DNA from: Archangium sp.
GTDB taxonomy: Bacteria > Myxococcota > Myxococcia > Myxococcales > Myxococcaceae
Direction: 5' to 3'
Length of the DNA stretch: 64,000 nucleotides
Assembly (NCBI GenBank): GCA_030681645.1
Contig: JAUXRX010000007.1
Coordinates: forward strand, 528,576 to 592,575
In this document: one piece after another, positions 1 through 8,976 of the stretch
Layout of the letters: each line of letters starts with the position of its first letter
Numbering within the stretch: the first letter of the stretch is position 1
Notes under the pieces: generated by a model
What the model was told of the DNA's origin: nothing
The model's input: the letters and a program-made list of their open reading frames with translations, nothing else
Databases searched by the model: none
Made by a program: the position numbers and the translations under genes

Positions 1-2658
1 GGCGGCATCACCTGCGTGGCGCTCGCGCAGCCGCGGGTCGAGTGGTGCAACGGCATCGACGACAACTGCGACGGCCTGATCGACGACGGCAACCCCGACG
101 CGGGCGTCGCCTGCAGCACCGGCCTCGTGGGCGTGTGCGACATCGGCGCGACCACCTGCGCCGATGGCGGCCTGTTGTGCGTGCAGCAGTTCGCGCCGAT
201 CGCCGAGGTCTGCAACGGCCTCGACGACGACTGCAACGGCAACTCCGACGAGAACAACCCGGGCGGCAACGTGTCGTGCGACACCGGGCTGCTGGGCGTC
301 TGCCGGCCGGGCGCGACGCTCTGCGCCGACGGCGGGGTGACCTGCGTCGGAAACACCGGGCCGTCGGCCGAGGCCTGCAACGGCCTCGACGACAACTGCG
401 ACGGCGTGGCCGACGACGGCTCGCCCGGCGCGGGCCTGACGTGCACCACCGGCCTGCTGGGCCAGTGCGCCGCCGGCAGCACCATCTGCGAGGACGGCGG
501 CGTGGCGTGCGTGCAGACGAACCAGCCGATCATCGAGCGCTGCAACGGCCTCGACGACAACTGCGACGGCACGGGCGACGAAGGCGACCCGGACGGGGGC
601 CTGGCCTGCTCCACCGGCCTGCTGGGCATCTGCGCCGCGGGCACCACGTCGTGCACCTCGGGCGCGATCGCCTGCAACCAGAACGTCTCTCCGGCGAACG
701 AGGTCTGCGACGGCTTCGACAACGACTGTGACGGCACGAACGACGACGGCAACCCGGGCGGCGGCGCGACCTGCTCGACCGGTGAGCTCGGCGTCTGCTC
801 CGCGGGCACCACCAACTGCACCGCCGGCGCGATCGCCTGCGATCGCAACGTCGCCCCCAGCAGCGAGACCTGCGACGGCCTGGACAACAACTGTGACGGC
901 GCGGTGGACGACGGGAACCCCGGCGGCAACGCCACCTGCAACACCGGCAACCTGGGCGTCTGCGCCGCCGGCACCACCGCGTGCACGGGTGGCGCGGTGC
1001 AGTGCAACCAGAACGTCGGCTCCTCCGTCGAGGTCTGCGACGGGCAGGACAACAACTGCAACGGCAGCGCGGACGAAGGCAACCCCGGCGGCGGAGTGGC
1101 CTGCAACACGGGCCTGCTGGGCGTGTGCAGCGCGGGCACCACGTCGTGCACCAACGGCGCCATCGTCTGCAACCAGAACGTGACGCCCTCCGCGGACACG
1201 TGCGACGGCCTGGACAACAACTGCGACGGCGCGGTGGACGAAGGCAACCCCGGCGGCGGCGTGGCCTGCAGCACCGGGAACCTCGGCGTCTGCGCGGCGG
1301 GCACCACCGCCTGCACCAGCGGGGCGATCGCCTGCAACCAGGACGTGGCCTCGTCAGCGGAGGTCTGCGACACTCTGGACAACGACTGCGACGGGGTGGT
1401 CAACAACGGCGACCCGGGCGGCGGCGCCAACTGCAGCACCGGTGAGCTGGGGGTCTGCGCGGCGGGCACCACGGCCTGCACCGCCAACGTGATCGTGTGC
1501 AACCGCAACGTCGCCCCGGGCGCCGACACCTGCGACGGGCTGGACAACAACTGCGACGGCACCACGGACGAGGGCAACCCCGGTGGCGGGCTGGCCTGCA
1601 CCACCGGCTTGCCCGGCATCTGCTCCTCGGGCACCACCGCCTGCACCAGCGGGGCGATCGCCTGCAACCAGAACCTGATGCCCAGCGCCGACACCTGCGA
1701 CGGGCTGGACAACAACTGCAACGGCGCCGTGGACGAAGGCAACCCCGGCGGCGGCCTGGCCTGCAACACCGGCAACCTCGGCGTCTGCGCCGCGGGCACC
1801 ACCGCCTGCACCAGCGGGGCGATCGCCTGCAACCAGAACGTGGCCTCCTCAGCGGAGGTCTGCGACGGCGTGGACAACAACTGCGACGGCGCGGTGGATG
1901 ACGGCAACCCCGGCGGCGGCGCAGTCTGCAACACCGGCGCGGCCGGCGTCTGCGCAGCAGGCACCACCGCCTGCACCAGCGGGGCGATCGCCTGCAACCA
2001 GAACGTGGCCCCCTCAGCCGAGGTCTGCGACGGCCAGGACAACGACTGCAACGGGGCGAGCGATGAAGGCAACCCCGGGGGCGGCGCGAGCTGCCTCACC
2101 GGACTGCAGGGAGTCTGCTCCGCAGGCACCACCGCCTGCACCAGCGGGGCGATCGCCTGCAATCAGAACACGGCCGCCAGCACGGAGATCTGCGACGGGC
2201 TGGACAACAACTGCGACGGCCAGGTGGACATCAACCCCACCAGCCCGGACGGCATCCCCAACAGCTGTGGCGCGTCGACGGGCCTCACCGTGAACATCGC
2301 CCCGGGCGGCTCGCAGGACGTGACGGGCTTCGTCGACGTCAGCGGCGACGACTTCTTCGTCGTCAACTTCGCCGGGGTGCCGGGGGTCGGCCAGTACTAC
2401 CACCCGAAGATCGAGCTCGTCGGCAACCCCGGAGGCCAGTTCGTCCTGAGCGTGGAGAACACCTGCGGCAGCGGCGTCTGGTGCGGAGCCGACGTCACCA
2501 CGCTCGAGATGGCCTTCCCTGCCAACCCGAACAACTGCCTGACCTTCGGCAACTGCAGCGACGCCACCCCCCGCTACACGACGTGGGTGGTCCGGGTGAG
2601 GCGGGTGGCCGGCGCGTCGAACTGCGCGACCTACACGGTGCGGCTCAACAACCTGTAG
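1..2658 (+). CDS. Secreted MopE-type metal-binding repeat protein, 5'-truncated by the window edge
   Basis: The reading frame is open at base 1 and already inside a repeat, so the start lies outside the window. The visible 885 residues hold 14 repeats of about 50 residues. Each has a CDGxDNNCDG-like acidic/Cys core followed by a Gly/Pro stretch and further cysteines. This matches the putative metal-binding motif of MopE-like proteins (a copper-binding family), which is abundant in Myxococcota surface proteins. The last ~115 residues lack the repeat and look like a C-terminal beta domain. An extracellular metal or calcium-binding role is inferred. The gene converges on the next one, and the two coding ends overlap by 14 bases. 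Confidence 0.85.
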   Translation, partial: GGITCVALAQPRVEWCNGIDDNCDGLIDDGNPDAGVACSTGLVGVCDIGATTCADGGLLCVQQFAPIAEVCNGLDDDCNGNSDENNPGGNVSCDTGLLGVCRPGATLCADGGVTCVGNTGPSAEACNGLDDNCDGVADDGSPGAGLTCTTGLLGQCAAGSTICEDGGVACVQTNQPIIERCNGLDDNCDGTGDEGDPDGGLACSTGLLGICAAGTTSCTSGAIACNQNVSPANEVCDGFDNDCDGTNDDGNPGGGATCSTGELGVCSAGTTNCTAGAIACDRNVAPSSETCDGLDNNCDGAVDDGNPGGNATCNTGNLGVCAAGTTACTGGAVQCNQNVGSSVEVCDGQDNNCNGSADEGNPGGGVACNTGLLGVCSAGTTSCTNGAIVCNQNVTPSADTCDGLDNNCDGAVDEGNPGGGVACSTGNLGVCAAGTTACTSGAIACNQDVASSAEVCDTLDNDCDGVVNNGDPGGGANCSTGELGVCAAGTTACTANVIVCNRNVAPGADTCDGLDNNCDGTTDEGNPGGGLACTTGLPGICSSGTTACTSGAIACNQNLMPSADTCDGLDNNCNGAVDEGNPGGGLACNTGNLGVCAAGTTACTSGAIACNQNVASSAEVCDGVDNNCDGAVDDGNPGGGAVCNTGAAGVCAAGTTACTSGAIACNQNVAPSAEVCDGQDNDCNGASDEGNPGGGASCLTGLQGVCSAGTTACTSGAIACNQNTAASTEICDGLDNNCDGQVDINPTSPDGIPNSCGASTGLTVNIAPGGSQDVTGFVDVSGDDFFVVNFAGVPGVGQYYHPKIELVGNPGGQFVLSVENTCGSGVWCGADVTTLEMAFPANPNNCLTFGNCSDATPRYTTWVVRVRRVAGASNCATYTVRLNNL

Positions 2659-4957
2659 GCGCGCGGTGCGTCTCAGAGGCGCTGCCGTCTCCGGCAGCGT
2701 CGGCCTCGTCGAAGATCCAGGGTGGCTCGGGCGCTGACTCGAGCTCGTAGAAGCCGCCGCAGAACACCGCGTGAGCGCAGGTCGCGCACTGCGGCTTCTT
2801 CACCCGGCGCTCGGCGAGGTACTTCGAGAGGTTCACCTCTTCGTTGTTCACGAAGATCATGTGCCGCTCGAGCTTGGCCAGGTCGCCCATGACGTACTGC
2901 TCGTAGCCACGCATGAAGCAGAAGGGCAGGTTGATCACCTGGAACTTCATGCGGTCCTTCCAGGCGTCGATGACTCCGCGGGTGACGGCGGCCGCGCGCT
3001 CGGTGTCGGGGGCGTGGCCCGCGGTGGCCCGGCCGAAGGGCGTGAGGAACTGAATGTTCATCCACTTGAGGCCGAGGTCCCACGCGAGCTGCGCCACCGC
3101 GGGCAGCTTCTCGGTGTTGCTGCGGGTCAGGGTGATGTTGAGGCCCAGGTCGACGTTCTTCGGCTTGTGCTTGAGCGCGTTCTTGATGCCCTCGGTGGTC
3201 TGCTCGAAGGCCTCGGCCACGCCGACCTGCTGCGCGTGACTCTGGGCGTCGGGGCCGTGCACCGAGAAGAGCAGGGTGGTGAGCCCGCTGCGCACCAGCC
3301 GGCTGGCGAAGTCGTCGTAGGCCAGCAGGCGGCCGTTGGTGGTGACGTTCACCTTCCGGTAGCCGAGGTGGCGGGCGTAGCGCACCAGGGTGATCAGCTC
3401 GGGGTGCAGCGTCGGCTCGCCCCCGTCGATGTCGAGCATGGTGACGCCCTGGGCGCGGTGCCGCTCGAGGTGCTCGCGCTGCCGCTCCGGGTGGCCGTGG
3501 AGCTGGGTGCGGGTGCCCACCGCGCAGAAGGTGCAGTGGTTGTTGCAGACGTAGGTGAGGTTGAGGATCACCTTCTTGGGGCCCGTGGAGTTCTGCAGGC
3601 GCTGGTCGAAGGTCCACTTGAAGCGGAGCAGCTCCTCGGGGGGCACCAGCGCGCCCGGCTGGCTGGGGGCGCGCTGGAAGGCGGGGCCCCAGTCGGCCAC
3701 CTGCGGCAGCGTGCGGCCCCGCGCGAGCTGGGTGCCGGGCAGCGGGGTGGCGAACTGCACCGCGGGCCAGGCGCCGTATTCGTCGTAGAGCTCCATGGCC
3801 CAGGCGAGGGTGGCGTTGATGTCTTCGGCGGTCTCCCCCGGCATGCCGATGATGAAGTGAATGAGCAGGGGCACGCCGGCGGCCTTCGCTGCTGCCGCGG
3901 CGGCGGTGATGCGCTTCAGGTCGAGCTTCTTCTTCACCACCTCGTCGATCACCCGCTGCACGCCGCTCTCGGCGGACACGCTCACGGTGGTGACGAAGGG
4001 CTTCATGGCCCCGAAGTGCCGCTCTTCCAGCCCGTCGGCGCGCAGGCCATTGGGCACGTCGAAGCGCACCTTGAGCTCAGCCACCAGGGCCAGGAAGCCG
4101 TCGAAGTGTCTCTCGTCGACGTTGAGCAGCTCGTCGAGCACCTCGAGGCGGGTGGCGCCGTGGGTTCGCACCAGGGTCTCGAGGTACGCGCGCAGCTTCG
4201 GGGCCGAGAGCCTGCGCTGGATCTTGGGCGTGCCGGGTAAGCGATCGGGGTTCGAGCTGCAGTGCACGCAGGAGTACGGGCAGCCCCGGCTGGTGACGAG
4301 GGGCAGGGTGCGGCCATCGATGGGGAAGGCCCAGCCGCCGCGGCCGAGGTGCTGCACCACGCGCGCGCGGAAGGCGTCGGCGAAGTGGAGATCGATCAGA
4401 TCCCACGCGGGGATCGGGAGCGCCTCGAGGTCGGCGGTCTCTCCGCGGTACAGGCCGTCGATGAGCTCTTTGCGCGCGAGCTTCTCGATGAGCTTCGGCA
4501 CGGTGGTCTCGGCCTCGTACTTCACCCAGGCCTTCACCTCGGGGTACGCGCCGAGCACGTCTTTCCCCTCGGCGTCGACGTAGTGCTGGCCCGATTGATA
4601 GGCGTCGACCAGCAGCAGCGGGGCCTTGCCGGCGAGGGCGGCGAGCACCTCCCCCAGCAGCGGATCGCGCGCCGGGGGGCGATGAAAGGGAGAGAAGGTG
4701 ACGATGACCGCGTCGACCTCGCCTGCGGCGTGGGCCTTCGCCAACACGTCGGCCACCGGGGCGCCGAGCAGGGCGCGATCGTCGACCCAGGTGAGGGAGG
4801 AGTGCTCGAGGGCGAAGGCGTCGACGAGGGTGACCTGGTGGCCGTGCTGACGGAGCACCGCGGCCAACTGCACCGCGCCGAGATCGGAGAAGTACGGGTA
4901 GTCGATGAAGTCCCTGGCCACCGAGACCGGCGGGTGGACGAGGAGGATGCGGCTCAT
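2645..4957 (-). CDS. B12-binding-domain protein with two fused radical SAM domains
   Basis: 770 residues. An N-terminal cobalamin-binding-like Rossmann region (about 1-170; starts MSRILLVHPP) is followed by a radical SAM core with CxxxCxxC at C226/C230/C233. A second radical SAM core has its cluster at C471/C475/C478 (CNNHCTFC). A SPASM-like Cys patch (CATCAHAVFC) lies near the C-terminus. Two complete radical SAM signatures in one chain is unusual. The ATG at 4957 was chosen because it gives an ATGA overlap with the upstream radical SAM gene and starts the B12-like fold exactly. The substrate is unknown; methylation or RiPP-type maturation are possible but unproven. Confidence 0.82.
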   Translation of the reverse strand: MSRILLVHPPVSVARDFIDYPYFSDLGAVQLAAVLRQHGHQVTLVDAFALEHSSLTWVDDRALLGAPVADVLAKAHAAGEVDAVIVTFSPFHRPPARDPLLGEVLAALAGKAPLLLVDAYQSGQHYVDAEGKDVLGAYPEVKAWVKYEAETTVPKLIEKLARKELIDGLYRGETADLEALPIPAWDLIDLHFADAFRARVVQHLGRGGWAFPIDGRTLPLVTSRGCPYSCVHCSSNPDRLPGTPKIQRRLSAPKLRAYLETLVRTHGATRLEVLDELLNVDERHFDGFLALVAELKVRFDVPNGLRADGLEERHFGAMKPFVTTVSVSAESGVQRVIDEVVKKKLDLKRITAAAAAAKAAGVPLLIHFIIGMPGETAEDINATLAWAMELYDEYGAWPAVQFATPLPGTQLARGRTLPQVADWGPAFQRAPSQPGALVPPEELLRFKWTFDQRLQNSTGPKKVILNLTYVCNNHCTFCAVGTRTQLHGHPERQREHLERHRAQGVTMLDIDGGEPTLHPELITLVRYARHLGYRKVNVTTNGRLLAYDDFASRLVRSGLTTLLFSVHGPDAQSHAQQVGVAEAFEQTTEGIKNALKHKPKNVDLGLNITLTRSNTEKLPAVAQLAWDLGLKWMNIQFLTPFGRATAGHAPDTERAAAVTRGVIDAWKDRMKFQVINLPFCFMRGYEQYVMGDLAKLERHMIFVNNEEVNLSKYLAERRVKKPQCATCAHAVFCGGFYELESAPEPPWIFDEADAAGDGSASETHRAPTGC

Positions 4958-6744
4958 CCGGCCTTCTCGGCGAGGGCAGGGATGGGCTTCATGACCGCGT
5001 AGCCATGCGCGCGCACGTAGTTGACGTGCAGGCCGCGGCAGGAGTCGACGTGCACGCACTCGGCGCAGCGCAGGCTCTTGGTGAAGTAGTGGTCGAGGAT
5101 GTAGCGCTTGGTGAAGCGGAAGGCCTCGAGGCGGCCCTCGGCGGTCATCATCGCGGTGTCGAGGGTGGAGGGATCGGTGCGGGTGTGCGGGGTGATGCAC
5201 GCCGGCACGCCCTCGGCGGGGATCGGGGCGCGCAGGCCTGAGAAGAACGCGCCCAGCTCGACGTCGTGGGTCTGCGAGTCGGTGAGCTTGTCCCAGGTGG
5301 GCTGGCGGACGATCAGCCGCGCGGGCGCGACGCTGAGCGAGGACAGCCAGGGCGCGGTCTCGCGGTTGAGATCGACCACCACCTCGAAGGTGCCTGGGCT
5401 GGCCAGCAGGGCCTGGGCCTGGGCGGTGGAGTGGGCGAGCACGCGGGCGATCTTCCTCCCGTCGAGCTGTTCACCGAGGGGCAGCACCTCGGAGGGATCG
5501 TCGAGCTCGAGCTCCAGCTCGAGGGGCAGGGTCCACGAGCGGAGGAGCTCGCGGGCGCGGGCGAGGGTGGGGGCCTTGAGCCACAGGCGCTTCACCCCGG
5601 AGCGGCGGGCGAGCTCCATGGGGGAGTTGACGGGGACGAAGGCGTCTTCGGGGGAGTTGATGACCTTCCCCTCGGCCTTGAGCTTCGCGAAGAGCTGGGT
5701 GCGGCGATCTTCGGCGCGGGCGCGGCTGGCGGGATCGCCTCCGAAGACGGGGGCCTGCTGCGCTTCCCATTCGGTGTCCACGCGCACGCGGTCGAACTTC
5801 TCGGCGGCGACGGCGTCGCGGAGCTCGTAGAGGGTGTCGCAGAGGGGCTCGAGGTAGCAGTAGCCGCAGCGCTCGGGTTCGCGGCAGTCGATGTCGACGC
5901 CGGTCTCGAGGAGGCCTGCGAACTCTTCCTTGCGGCCGCGGACCTCGTCGTTGAGCTTGTAGGGATCCTGGATCAGCTGCTCGTAGCCCTCGAGGTGCTG
6001 GGGCGGGAAGCGGTTGAACCACATGTGCATGTCGGGGCGGCGGCTGATCTCGAGGGCCTTGAGGAGGTAGGGGCGCATCTCCTTGAGGTCGTAGAAGAGC
6101 GTGGTGCGGCCCTCGGTGAAGGCGCGGCCGAAGGGCACGACCTGGAGCAGGTCGAACTCGCGCACGCCCCACGAGATGAAGAGCTCGAGCATGTCGGGCA
6201 GCACCTTGATGTTGCCCTTGTTGATGACGATGTCGATGTTCACCACGGGCCGGCCGTCGGCGAGCGCGTCCTTGAGGGCCTTGGTCTCCTGCTCGAAGGC
6301 GCCGGGGACGCCCACCAGCGCGTCGTGGATCTTCGCGTTGGGGCCGTGGAGCGAGAAGGTGATCTCGTTGAGGCCGGCGGCGAGCGACTTCTGGAGAAAC
6401 TGGGGGTAGGCGAAGAGGCGGCCGTTGGTGACGGTCTGCACCTTGCGGTAGCCGGCGAGCGTGCCGAGGCGCACGAAGTCGATGAAGTTGGGGTGAATGG
6501 TGGGCTCACCGCCGGACAGGATGAGGCGGGTCATGCCCTTGCTGCGCCCGTCGAGGATCTGCTTCTTGATCTCCTCCACGCCGCGGTTGGTGCCGTCGTG
6601 GGTGTTGGAGTCGAGACAGAAGGTGCAGCCGTTGTTGCAGTCGAAGGTCAACCGCACCCAGTTGCGCTTCTCGTGAGCAGCGTCTTCGTGGGAGGCGAGC
6701 CGCGTGTCGGCCACGCTCTGGGCGTGCGTTTCTTCGGAGAGCAT
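4954..6744 (-). CDS. Radical SAM protein with two C-terminal Cys-rich (SPASM-like) regions
   Basis: 596 residues from the ATG; a GTG three codons upstream (6753) is an alternative start. The radical SAM CxxxCxxC is at C36/C40/C43, followed by the GGEPT motif. A first auxiliary Cys cluster (CREPERCGYC...C) lies near residue 290. A poorly conserved region of about 200 residues follows, then a second Cys patch (CAECVHVDSC) near residue 566. The stop overlaps the start of the double radical SAM gene by four bases, so the two enzymes are translationally coupled and probably act on one substrate or pathway. No precursor peptide gene is recognisable beside them. Confidence 0.82.
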   Translation of the reverse strand: MLSEETHAQSVADTRLASHEDAAHEKRNWVRLTFDCNNGCTFCLDSNTHDGTNRGVEEIKKQILDGRSKGMTRLILSGGEPTIHPNFIDFVRLGTLAGYRKVQTVTNGRLFAYPQFLQKSLAAGLNEITFSLHGPNAKIHDALVGVPGAFEQETKALKDALADGRPVVNIDIVINKGNIKVLPDMLELFISWGVREFDLLQVVPFGRAFTEGRTTLFYDLKEMRPYLLKALEISRRPDMHMWFNRFPPQHLEGYEQLIQDPYKLNDEVRGRKEEFAGLLETGVDIDCREPERCGYCYLEPLCDTLYELRDAVAAEKFDRVRVDTEWEAQQAPVFGGDPASRARAEDRRTQLFAKLKAEGKVINSPEDAFVPVNSPMELARRSGVKRLWLKAPTLARARELLRSWTLPLELELELDDPSEVLPLGEQLDGRKIARVLAHSTAQAQALLASPGTFEVVVDLNRETAPWLSSLSVAPARLIVRQPTWDKLTDSQTHDVELGAFFSGLRAPIPAEGVPACITPHTRTDPSTLDTAMMTAEGRLEAFRFTKRYILDHYFTKSLRCAECVHVDSCRGLHVNYVRAHGYAVMKPIPALAEKAG

Positions 6745-6779
6745 GGGGCCCACGAACGTAGCCCAACGGGGCAGCGGCG

Positions 6780-7850
6780 TCAGAACGCTGGGGTCTCCCT
6801 CTCACTGCGAAGCGGGGAGAGGGCAGGGGTGAGGGGCGACCGCGCCTGATGCTCCGCTTGACGAGCCGTGGGCAACACCCGCTCAATCATCGCCGCGTTG
6901 AACCTGGCCGGCTCGTCAGCGAACGGCTCGTGGCCAGAGTGCTCGAACCAGAGCAGCTCCTTCGACGGGGCCATCAGCATCTCGAAGTACGCGACGCTGG
7001 TCTCCGGGGGGACCCAGTGATCCTTGCGCCCCAGGAAGAAGAACACGGGCACCTTCAGCACCGGAGCCGCCTCGAGCAGGTTGAGCCGCGAGGTCTCCGC
7101 CCACATGGCCTCGATGGACCACTTGAGGGCGCGGAAGCTGCCAGGCACCTCGAGCAGCGAGGACTCGGGCACGCCGAGCACCATGCGGAGCATGCGCAGC
7201 ATCGCCCGCGGGCTCATGCCGCCCTCGAGCCGCGCGAGGCAGTTGCGCTCGATCCAGAGCTTCTCGGCCGAATACGGAGGCGCGCCGATCGCGCGCAGCG
7301 CCTCGAGGGCCTTCCGCTTCCCCTGGCGCTCCGCCTCGGCGAGCGCGAACGCATAGGACGCGGCCTCGCCCTTCGTGGCGTCTCCGATCTGCCCGGTGCC
7401 GACGTACACGCTCACCTTCTGCGGGAAGCGGGCGGCGTAGAGCACGCCGAGCGCCGAGCCCCAAGAGTGCCCGAGCAGCACGACCTTGTCCTGCCCCACG
7501 CGACGGCGCACGTGGTCGACGAGCCCGTCGAGGTCGGCGAGGAACTGCTCGATGGTCATCGACGCCTTCGGGATCGTCTCGTCGAAGGACTTCCCGGCGC
7601 CGCGTTGGTCCCAGTGGACGCAGGTGAAGTGCTGCTCGAGGGGCGCGTTGTAGAAGCGGAAGAAGCCGGCCTCGGACATGCCGGGGCCGCCGTGGAGGAA
7701 GATGAGCGGCGGGTTCGCGGTGTCTTGCCCGCGGATGAGCACCCACTGCTTCACGCCGCCGAGCTCGAGGAACGACGCCTCGGCGATGCTGGTCGGTAAG
7801 ACGTGTCCGCCCGGGCCGCGCAGGGGCGGGGTGTGAAGGGCTCGATTCAT
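6780..7850 (-). CDS. Alpha/beta hydrolase, proline iminopeptidase-like
   Basis: 356 residues. The oxyanion motif HGGPG is at 53-57, DQRGAGKS at 81-88 and the nucleophile elbow GHSWGS at 127-132 (Ser129). Asp in GRKDHWVPP and His in HSGHEPF complete the triad. This arrangement is typical of the proline iminopeptidase/peptidase S33 family, so a cytoplasmic aminopeptidase or ester hydrolase is likely. The last ~15 residues (TPALSPLRSERE) are encoded by a dispersed palindromic repeat at 6794-6838, so the original stop has been replaced by repeat sequence. The true substrate cannot be told from sequence. Confidence 0.85.
   Translation of the reverse strand: MNRALHTPPLRGPGGHVLPTSIAEASFLELGGVKQWVLIRGQDTANPPLIFLHGGPGMSEAGFFRFYNAPLEQHFTCVHWDQRGAGKSFDETIPKASMTIEQFLADLDGLVDHVRRRVGQDKVVLLGHSWGSALGVLYAARFPQKVSVYVGTGQIGDATKGEAASYAFALAEAERQGKRKALEALRAIGAPPYSAEKLWIERNCLARLEGGMSPRAMLRMLRMVLGVPESSLLEVPGSFRALKWSIEAMWAETSRLNLLEAAPVLKVPVFFFLGRKDHWVPPETSVAYFEMLMAPSKELLWFEHSGHEPFADEPARFNAAMIERVLPTARQAEHQARSPLTPALSPLRSERETPAF
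6794..6838. repeat. Dispersed hairpin repeat, family A copy 1
   Basis: A CCCTCTC arm and a GGGGAGAGGG arm face each other across a short CTGCGAAGC-type loop, followed by a GGGGTGAGGGGC tail. The same element recurs at 19638, 25694, 25754, 32315 and 61058. This copy supplies the 3' coding end of the alpha/beta hydrolase gene. Confidence 0.85.
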
Positions 7851-8156
7851 GGGGTGGCCTCCGTTCGGGGTTCAAGGGGCAGTTCGAGTGCCATGAAGGC
7901 ATCGCCCGTGCCTGCAGCGCTGCAGTGAGGAGGCGTGGTTCGAGTGGGAGACGGAGCCGCGACGCAGGAAGTGCGCGACAGCCGGACTCTTCTGGTGCCG
8001 AAATGCGTCTTTGGCTCACGGACCTCAAGTTGTTGGAGGCCTTTGAGGTGAAAAGAAGTGCGTCGGGGCATGTTGAAATCAGCGCAAAATAAACAAATCG
8101 ATCATTGTTGCTGAAAGAGCGTACCGTGAAGATCTCACATTGAATCGGGGGACACC
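7851..8156. other. 306-base non-coding region between divergent genes
   Basis: It separates the hydrolase gene (minus) from the lipoprotein gene (plus). Bases about 8080-8125 are much more AT-rich than the surroundings and most likely carry the lipoprotein promoter. A gggg run sits just before the TTG start at 8157. An antisense 74-codon ORF in this stretch has a composition unlike a protein and is not called. Confidence 0.5.
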
Positions 8157-8819
8157 TTGGAGCGTGCGGCGTTGGCGGCGGTGCTGGTGATGCTGGTCGG
8201 GTGCGGCGGTGGAAATGAAGGTGGGACTGGCGGAGGAACGGGTGGGGGAGCCGGAGGATCTGGCGGAGGAGCTGCTGGTTGCAGCGCGTCGACCTGCACC
8301 GGCTGCTGTCTGAACGGAACGTGCAACGCCGGAAGCACGAACGCGGGCTGCGGCAAGAGTGGCGCTGCTTGCGTCGCCTGCGGGACGGGAATGGTCTGCA
8401 AGGCAGATCAGACTTGCGGTGTCGATCCCAACAGCATGTGGAGGGTCCAGCCGATCAGCGCCACGGTTCGGAGCACTGACAGCGGCGGCGTGGCCTGGGA
8501 CGCGCTTGGTGGTGCGCCTGACCCCTTCTGCAATCTCTATTGCCCGGGCAACGCGACGACGGTCACGAGCTCGACCTCAGCTCCACAAGACACGTTCACA
8601 CCCACGTGGAGCAGCGGCGGGTGCGTGCTTAAAGCAAGTGAGTTGATGACTCTCGGGTTCGGGATCGCCGTCTACGACGAGGATGTCTCGTCCAACGACA
8701 CCATCTCCGGGGCGGGAGTGATCAGGGCGACAGAAGCCGATTTGCTTGCAGGACGGATCGACGGGATCACCAACAACTCGACGCTCACCACGTTGTCGGT
8801 CTCGCTCACGAAGCAGTAG
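8157..8819 (+). CDS. Lipoprotein with Gly-rich linker and C2-like C-terminal domain
   Basis: 220 residues from a TTG start placed a few bases after a purine-rich gggg site. Residues 1-16 form a lipoprotein signal ending in the lipobox LVGC (Cys16). A Gly/Ala linker (17-40) and a Cys-rich stretch (41-90) follow. The C-terminal region contains a short FGIAVYDEDVSSND stretch reminiscent of a C2-like beta sandwich. It is probably an outer-membrane or surface lipoprotein; the function is unknown. The Gly-rich linker after the lipobox is a common myxobacterial feature. Confidence 0.75.
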   Translation: MERAALAAVLVMLVGCGGGNEGGTGGGTGGGAGGSGGGAAGCSASTCTGCCLNGTCNAGSTNAGCGKSGAACVACGTGMVCKADQTCGVDPNSMWRVQPISATVRSTDSGGVAWDALGGAPDPFCNLYCPGNATTVTSSTSAPQDTFTPTWSSGGCVLKASELMTLGFGIAVYDEDVSSNDTISGAGVIRATEADLLAGRIDGITNNSTLTTLSVSLTKQ

Positions 8820-8976
8820 TCGGTTGGCCCTCGAGAATGCGGCAGTCTCGGTTTTCCGACCCCGAGTACTTCGCCGTCTTCACGAGCATCTCCGCGTGTT
8901 AGTAGCTTGGTGCTGCGCGCACGTATCTGCGTGACCTCGAACACCTCCCACTCCTCGCGTTCGTCGAGGGCGCCGA

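Noticed and set aside
1..2240. Cys-repeat DNA array as a CRISPR or satellite
   Set aside because: The ~150-base units are coding repeats with conserved codons, not repeats with variable spacers.
5266..6849. 527-codon plus-strand ORF opposite the radical SAM gene
   Set aside because: Mirror frame of a clear radical SAM protein; Gly/Val/Glu/Leu-rich composition typical of GC-rich antisense frames.
7847..8071. 74-codon antisense ORF upstream of the hydrolase gene
   Set aside because: Arg/Ser/Thr/Pro-rich composition with no family pattern, and it lies in what is likely a promoter region.
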